Program-made: the position numbers and the translations under genes
Assembly: GCF_954871325.1 (NCBI RefSeq)
Contig: NC_088775.1
Span: 9,587,561 to 9,651,560, forward strand
Length of the DNA stretch: 64,000 nucleotides
From: Gordionus sp. m RMFG-2023
Lineage: Eukaryota > Nematomorpha > Gordioida > Chordodea > Parachordodidae
Direction of reading: 5' to 3'
Shown here: piece by piece, positions 58,386 to 64,000 of the stretch
Position numbering within the stretch: the stretch's first letter is position 1
Layout: each line of letters starts with the position of its first letter
The notes under the pieces: generated by a model
The model's input: the letters and a program-made list of their open reading frames with translations, nothing else
What the model was told of the DNA's origin: nothing
Databases searched by the model: none

Positions 58386-58801
58386 TAAATAAGGTAGTTA
58401 TCAATTTCAAATTTAATTTAATTTATACTTTTTTATTTTAATTTTAGGCAAATTTTCTATATTTTATTCTTTTTTTTTTTACAAAAACGTAACAGGGCGC
58501 AAAAGAAACAAGAAGTTAACAAGTTATATTTATTCTAAATAAATTTTTTTTACCTTTTATAATTTTGTAAATTTGGATAACATTTTGACTATCGAAAAGA
58601 AAAGTCAAAAAAAATTTATTTTGTCCTTTTATCATCTCCCATATCGAACGACGAATTTGATAAGTAATTCGTTTACTTTTTATTTTTACAAAAGAATTCA
58701 AGGTAAGGATATTTTAAACTTTTATTATTTTACTTTGTTTTATTTATTTTTTTTTAAAGAGAAAGAAAAACGAAAAACGTACCACCGTAACCGGGGCACC
58801 A

Positions 58802-58998
58802 TGAAGTTATTTATTCAAATTTGTTAAATATTTTATTATATATATTATTATTTCTTTATATCTAAAAACATAGTATATATATAAAAAAAAGTTAATTTGT
58901 ACATATTAAACAATCAACTTAAATAATATAAGATATTCAAATGATATAACGTTAATATATTTTAAAAATAAATAATATTCAAATAAGACTAATCAACA
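58802..58998 (-). repeat. 5' LTR of the non-autonomous LTR element
   Basis: 197 bp, same sequence as 56489-56685 with about two differences; adjacent to the primer-binding site. Confidence 0.9.
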
Positions 58999-59619
58999 GA
59001 AATTTAATATCTCACATTAATTTTCTAAATTACTTATCTAGCTTCTTCCATCATGTCATCTAAGTGGAAGCTCTAGCCATCATATAGTTTTATGATTTGG
59101 ATTGGTCGTTTCTTCTTCAAGAATTGTTGATTTGGTTAGGCCTATAAATTTTTCCTTATTAGTCCATTCTATAAAACATTGTCTAAAATAGGAATTATAT
59201 TAGTTTCATGACCTTTTGTCAATGTAAGTTGCTAATAATTATATTATATTATGTGGTTTTTAAAAACCATTATCAATTGAGGCATATGTTTTTTTATCAC
59301 TTGTAATTTTTTAGACGCAAAATTTTTATATCAGCAATCGAAAATATTTTATACTGTAATAAACAATAAATAGATTTTGTATTAAAAAATATTATTCTTT
59401 GAAATGTCTTATATTGTTTAATTATTTATATGCGAGTTTATTATGTATGCATATAATAAATGACAAAAAATCGAAATTTAGAATAATTTATCAGAGTTAG
59501 CAAATTTAAAAAAGTATAATATATTAATATAAAACCCGGTCGAAGGCCCGAACCCCCCATAAAATTTTTTTTAGTTGAGTCCCCTGAGGTTGTTAAGGCT
59601 TGCGACGCCCCTGGTAAAA

Positions 59620-59895
59620 GCTTCTTATTTATTAATAACCAATAAGATAGAAATGAGAAATACCAAACTTCTCTGTTGTACCTGCAATATTAAAGCGAAT
59701 GAGCTTTATCAAGTATAAACCATATGGAATTAACTTGATCAAGGTTGGGTCTGAATTTGCTACGAAAATAAATTTTTTCGAATATGATTTATGATTTGTT
59801 TATTAAAAGCTTTCATATTATGTAATTTTAATATAAAATAATATATATTTATATTATAATAGGTTTAAACATTGAATTCTTTATAACTCTTGAAG
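59620..59895. other. AT-rich spacer, probably intron
   Basis: No gene seen between the hAT end and the LDLa exon. Confidence 0.4.
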
Positions 59896-60024
59896 ATTCA
59901 AAATTTTGTATATATCGTTGTAAATTTTCAAAAACATGCTATTCAGTTTCACAGAAATGTGATGAAATTGTTGATTGCTGTACACCAGAATCAAAGGACG
60001 ATCAGACAGATGAATCGGATTGCG
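59896..60024 (+). CDS. LDL-receptor class A domain exon of an extracellular protein
   Basis: Acceptor TAACTCTTGAAG|ATTCAA and donor TGCG|GTATTT enclose 43 codons in phase 1-1, the usual structure of shuffled LDLa exons. The frame reads SKFCIYRCKFSKTCYSVSQK, CDEIVDCCTPESKDD, QTDESDC. It has six or more Cys, with the CD-x-x-x-D-C and D-x-x-D-E-S-D-C calcium-binding pattern (D-x-S-D-E in the family). The spacing between Cys 5 and 6 is a few residues long. LDLa modules bind calcium and ligands outside the cell. Same strand and intron phase as the Ig exons 2.4-3.5 kb downstream, so probably one gene; an LDLa-Ig order occurs in perlecan-like proteins, but other receptors fit too. Confidence 0.8.
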
Positions 60025-62400
60025 GTATTTTGATCTTTTAAATATTTAAACCTTCTGATAAAGATATAACTAGGTTTAAACATTTAAACTTCTGATAAAG
60101 GATTTACTTATATATCATTGAAATATATAAAAATTTACCTAAATAGAAAATAATATAGAAATATTGATTGGATATGTAATAAATATAAAGATTTTTGAAT
60201 TAAGTGACAGAACTAAATAGTTTAAAAGTTATATGTATAAGGCTGAATTACATTTTTTTAATGATTTATTATTGAAAATATTTTCTAAAAACAATCCATT
60301 CAATATGTTAATTATAAATTTTCATGCTAATGTTAATAATTTTAGCTTTTTGATTTTTAAAAATGTAATCAGAATATTCCCTTATCATTTTCAGAGTAGT
60401 ATTGGGTAGTATTGCAAATTCTTGTTTTTAATAGAAGATATTCTTGTAAAACTTATATCTTTTTGTGCATTTTGAAAAAGTATTTTGTATCTATATCTCA
60501 GATACTTAATTAAAATGAATATCTCTATCTTTAGCTATTTAATATGCAATTTAAACATCCTTTTTATTTTTCATTATTTTTTTGACATATATAAAAAGTT
60601 ATATAAAATTTAAATCCAAGTTTTAATAAACCTTTATTAAAAATTATCCATCAATAATTATTATCATTCTTCATTTGTTCAAATTTTTTAAGGTAATATA
60701 TTATAATAATAATATTTAATAAATATATATTACAAATAGATCTTGATAAATTTTATTCTTCTTATTCAATACAATACCAAAAGCTTAAAAGATAAATAAT
60801 GAGCTTATATTTTTCTAACACGAATTATAATATTTTCTTATTAAATTTCTTTTATAAAATTTATAAGCAAATCTTCTTCATTTATATTCATAGTTGTAAT
60901 ATATTCAGGGATGAACTGATATTAACAATTATTATTTACTAAACGTAAACTGTTAAAAAATATGTCACCTAAACCTAAAACCTCTAGAAATACTTGTAGA
61001 ACTGGGTTGGACCTTTTAATATTTTGACTCTTTTAAAGATGATTTATAATCATTATCAATTTGTTTAAAAAAACATTATTATGGGAGACTGGGGAGAATG
61101 CGATCCCTAAAAGGCAAACGTCTATAAAATTAAAGCTACTTGATAATATTGAATTAATAATATCTCATTTGTTACACTTATTTACTATTATGCAATAATA
61201 GTATTAATTTTTTTAGTAAAATAATTTGGGAAAGGATGAGCTAAACTTGGGGAAGGATTCACTTTCCCATGGGGCACTTTTGAGATGAAAAATATTAATT
61301 ATTAGATATAAAAATGAAATATATAATATTGCAGCTATTGATGAAAATGAGCATTTGAAAATAATTATAATAAATTTTTGACAATTTAAACAAATGAAGA
61401 ATGGATTAAAATTGCAACAGGATCCATGTGCCCAAAAAGAGAATTTACATGAGACAAAGACCCATACAGATTTAAGATGCATTTACTAGAAACTGTATAA
61501 TGTAGCTTCATGCTCTTTATTGAATAAATATCTTGATATAGACAATTTAAAATTTTGTTGTTTCATTAATCTTGATTTATATCTATATATTGTTACACAA
61601 TCTCAGCTATGTTTTCTCCCAAAAATTTTAATAGGCCAAGTTCGGGCATTAATATTTTGATATATTTTTTAATTTTCAATAATACTAATTAGAAATATAT
61701 TGCAATATTTTGCTATGTTAGTCTAACTAAAATATTTGATCTGTAAATGATATATTAAATTGACAAATAATTAAACAAGTTATTTATGATATGATCCAAT
61801 TACAAATACACAATACAGATATCAAACGCAATTATAAAGCAGTTGTTGTTCTAAAAAAATAGATTGTCATAGAGTAATTAGATAAGCTGCTTAAAAAAAG
61901 TATATAGATATTCTAAAGTGACGAGACTGAAAAATTTGTACAAAAAAAAATTTAACAGAGCGGAACAGACTTTTCATAAATTTTAACAGGGTCTGCCTTT
62001 TATAAAATTTTGAAAGATAGCAGGGCAAATTTTCAAAAAATATTTATCGCGCAGAGTCAGGTAACTCATGCAAAAATTCTTAGCTGACCAAAACGGGCCA
62101 GACTTTACATATATCTATTAACTTATGAGATTGTCACTGATGGATTAAACTTTCAAATAATTATGATATTAGATCAATAATTTACCCCGCGAATGCTCTT
62201 GAATTATTTTTTTCTTAACAAATGTTCTCAAGTGTTGATAACAAATATTTATATTCTTTAATATATTCATTTAAATTATTTAAAATTAAATTTAAAAATA
62301 TCTTTATTTGTATGGGGAAATTTTTTTTTAACATATATAAATTAATTTTTTAAATAGCTTCTATTGAATGCTTTCTTATCTTTAATTATTCTTTTCATAG
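60025..62400. other. Probable intron, with repeat pieces
   Basis: AT-rich. Holds an hAT-like AGTAGTATTGGGTAGTATTG end at about 60404 and two GGGGA-rich short blocks (61081-61125 and 61225-61280). A 31-codon frame at 61396-61491 (LQQDPCAQKENLHETKTHTD) has a good Cys spacing but no clean splice sites. No further exon that I can defend. Confidence 0.4.
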
Positions 62401-62709
62401 GAACCATTCTGTCTCCTAAACCTCCATCAATAATAGAAACGCTGGAAGGACGAAATCTTCAGATTACTTTCAATATACTCCAAAACTATACAGGCCAAGA
62501 TTACCAGACTATCTGGCTAATTAACGACGTTTATTTGAACACCAACGCATTTTTAGACAACGTCTATCAGGCCCAATTAACCGAAGGCAATCCCAAGAGC
62601 TACATATTTACTATCTTCTCTCCCGAAATCTCCATGAATAACATGACGCTCACCTTCCAAATCATAGATAGGAGACGGACTTACGAAAGCGTGTGCAACA
62701 GGAAAGCTA
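62401..62709 (+). CDS. Ig-like domain exon
   Basis: A strong acceptor (TTATTCTTTTCATAG|GAACCA) and donor AAGCTA|GTATGA enclose 103 codons, phase 1-1, typical of Ig-domain exons. It encodes ILSPKPPSIIETLEGRNLQI, TFNILQNYTGQDYQTIWLIN, DVYLNTNAFLDNVYQAQLTE, FTIFSPEISMNNMTLTFQI. The strand pattern (EGRNLQITF ... IWLIN ... SYIFTIFS.EISMNNMTLTFQI) suits an I-set or C2-like Ig fold, but the canonical B- and F-strand Cys pair is absent. N-glycosylation sites (NYT, NMT) fit an extracellular domain. Coding composition is far above the flanks. Confidence 0.82.
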
Positions 62710-62819
62710 GTATGAAGGGTTCCTTCGATATGAAACTACTCGTTAGAAGTTTCTTGCATATTTTAATCTATATTTGTAAAGAAAAATCTATAACAAAAAA
62801 GAAAGAAAGTTTATAAAAG

Positions 62820-62990
62820 AAGCAAATATTTATTTCCACCCCTACCCAAGGATGGAGCCATTTAGTTGGCTTTAGAACACGATCTTTGCTGGATTCGAAC
62901 CCAGAACTATTGGAATGCAATACACCCACTAAACATGCAAGGCCAAAGACGCTAACGCTATCAAATATTTTAATAAAACACATTTTAAAA
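62820..62990 (-). repeat. tRNA-derived SINE in the Ig-gene intron
   Basis: The minus strand has a perfect Pol III B box (GGTTCGAATCC, about 62902-62891). 44 bases upstream is an A-box-like TGGCCTTGCATG. A non-tRNA tail (CCATCCTTGGGTAGGGGTGG) and A/T-rich end follow. The acceptor and anticodon stems do not pair properly, so it is not a functional tRNA. Confidence 0.7.
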
Positions 62991-63420
62991 AATCAATAAC
63001 GTTCAACGCTATACATCATTATCCTGAGTTAAACGGGTTTAACTTATATCTGATACGAGATTAACATAACATACTAAATATTTTCAAGCGAAACACAATT
63101 ATACAATTATTTTTTGATAGTCTTATCCAAAAACTATAAATGCTCTTCACCCTTCCCCATGAAAAATAGGCATATTGGCACCCATTCATTATTTTGAATA
63201 AAATTTTTAGTGTCTAATGCTAATAATAAAAAAATATGCGGAAATAGGACACTTGGGCGTGTCAATAGGAAAAATAAAAGAGTGCCCAAAATTTTCTTAG
63301 ACAGGCCGATTAATATATAATACGAATCACAATTTATAGAAAAAATTTTAGCTATTTTTTTGTTTGTTTTTATCGTTAATTTAAGAAAGCATATAAATTT
63401 ACCTTTTTTTTTGTTATTAG

Positions 63421-63535
63421 AACGACCCGATAAGCCCGTAATTTCTTTACAAAATAGGCCAGATCCCGCTATAGGTAACAATTTTATATTAACGTGTACG
63501 AGTAGAGAAGGCTATGTCAGACCCACCATATCATG
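63421..63535 (+). CDS. Second Ig domain, N-terminal exon
   Basis: Acceptor CCTTTTTTTTTGTTATTAG|AACGAC (phase 1) and donor TCATG|GTAATA (phase 2). It joins in frame to the previous exon and encodes KRPDKPVISLQNRPDPAIGN, NFILTCTSREGYVRPTISW. Here the B-strand Cys and C-strand Trp of an Ig domain are in place (FILTC ... RPTISW), close to the G-x-x-P-x-P-x-I-x-W pattern of nephrin/Kirrel/perlecan-type Ig repeats. The rest of the domain lies beyond this exon. Confidence 0.85.
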
Positions 63536-63539
63536 GTAA

Positions 63540-64000
63540 TAAGCATTGTTGAATCTTGATTATGTGTACTTTGAAAAAAATCTCCCTCATCTTTTATTTT
63601 TGTAAACTCTTAGGCTGCATTAATAAAAAACGCGTTATTTTCGTTGCATTATTTGATGCAGAGTTATTACAGCTTATTCAGTTTTAAAAAATAATTTAAG
63701 ATAAAATTAAAATAGATATAATTATTCTATATAATATTTAAGAAAAATCATATAACTTTTTATCGAATTCACTATTTATAATCGTATCGCATATTATTTT
63801 TTTATGAACGCATCTTAACATATGTTTTTCAAATTTTATCATAGCGTTATCATCATGACGCTCCATATTTATAAATCTAATTTATTGGCTTTATTTTATA
63901 ATAACGCAGTACTTGAAGATAACCCGTTTACTATAAATGAGGCCTTATTTACATTTTTATTTTCTCTTTCTTGGGCCTCCTATATTGTAAGTGCTTATCG
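63540..64000. other. Intron or flank, no exon seen
   Basis: AT-rich; CGC/GCG words and GTTTACTATAAATGAGGCC near 63930 resemble the end of the 5954-6102 MITE family. Confidence 0.4.

Larger units (their letters stand above)
56489..58998 (-). mobile_element. Young non-autonomous LTR retrotransposon fossil
   Basis: A 2.51-kb element, minus orientation, with a GAAAT duplication on both sides (56484-56488, 58999-59003) and two 197-bp LTRs (TGTTGATTAG...AACTTCA) that differ at only about two positions. A primer-binding site (TGGTGCCCCGGTTACGG, minus) abuts the 58802 LTR and a purine tract (GTAGAAGAGGGGGAA) abuts the other. The 2.1-kb interior has no gag or pol; it holds a 51-bp minisatellite and AAAACGC-type repeats like those near the 3' end of the 42670-48223 element. 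Likely mobilised in trans by a Ty3/gypsy relative. Near-identical LTRs mean a recent insertion. Confidence 0.9.
55726..59613 (-). mobile_element. hAT element, copy 2, split by an LTR element and cut by Helitron B
   Basis: The inverted relative of the 40635-42280 element. Its CAGGGGCGTCGCAAGCC start is at 59613, reading leftward. Host parts are 59004-59613 and 55726-56488. The LTR element 56489-58998 interrupts it, and Helitron B's CTAG terminus abuts it at 55725/55726. The equivalent of the last 0.5 kb of copy 1 was not found. Confidence 0.82.

Noticed and set aside
61081-61110. Thrombospondin- or midkine-like MGDWGECDP reading
   Set aside because: The frame stops at once and the same GGGGAGAATG-type block recurs nearby, so it is probably repeat sequence rather than an exon.
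61213-61482. Minus-strand 89-codon frame with SPKFSSSFPKLF-like tail
   Set aside because: Low-complexity composition, duplicated GGGGAAGGATT block, no splice sites or family; more likely repeat sequence.
62820-62990. tRNA gene on the minus strand
   Set aside because: The B box is perfect, but the acceptor and anticodon stems do not form and a non-tRNA tail follows, so a SINE is the better call.
63134-63481. Minus-strand 115-codon frame
   Set aside because: Overlaps the Ig exon on the other strand and is otherwise AT-rich intron; the plus-strand exon has splice sites and domain residues.

Overview
The window is AT-rich animal DNA, probably from an invertebrate. Coding exons are short, bounded by GT..AG sites and separated by long introns full of transposons. 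Only a small fraction codes for host protein. I recognise a SNAPC4-like Myb gene, an ABHD14-type hydrolase and a secreted or surface protein with LDL-receptor class A and Ig exons. The last of these argues strongly for a metazoan.

Left part (1-20.8 kb). Four or five minus-strand genes: a coiled-coil protein running off the left edge (1-529), an unrecognised multi-pass membrane protein (1651-2265), and SNAPC4 assembled from up to twelve exons (19237 down to 5488). Its first five exons give the half Myb repeat plus four full repeats typical of SNAP190. A weakly supported small gene lies at 20237-20741. The introns hold hAT-type miniature elements with perfect 8-bp target duplications, a palindromic MITE family, a BED-finger fragment and a LINE 3' end.

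Middle (20.8-40.6 kb). Mostly decayed repeats and AT-rich DNA. It also holds a small coiled-coil ORF (24245-24578, minus), hAT and Tc1/mariner-type remnants, tandem repeats, and the ABHD14-like gene (35536-36492, minus). A 1.84-kb IS630/Tc1/mariner transposon with about 60-bp terminal repeats lies just upstream of that exon.

Transposon cluster (40.6-59.6 kb). A 1.65-kb hAT element; a young Ty3/gypsy LTR element (42670-48223) inside TTTGACCAT-type low-complexity DNA; two Helitrons in opposite orientation (48.77-51.63 and about 52.84-55.73 kb); a third Helitron and an hAT MITE inserted in the second one; and a second, inverted hAT copy (55726-59613) split by a young non-autonomous LTR element (56489-58998). 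Because each family is present twice, one copy supplies the empty site for insertions in the other, so insertion points and nesting order can be read directly.

Right part (59.9-64 kb). Plus-strand exons of an extracellular protein: one LDLa domain (59896-60024) and two Ig-type exons (62401-62709, 63421-63535), with a tRNA-derived SINE in the intron between them.

I found no new multi-gene system. The most useful results are the SNAPC4 exon structure, the canonical Helitron/hAT insertions with paralogous empty sites, an RRM-like leader ORF in the Ty3 element, and a strong splice acceptor directly before the ATG at 529.
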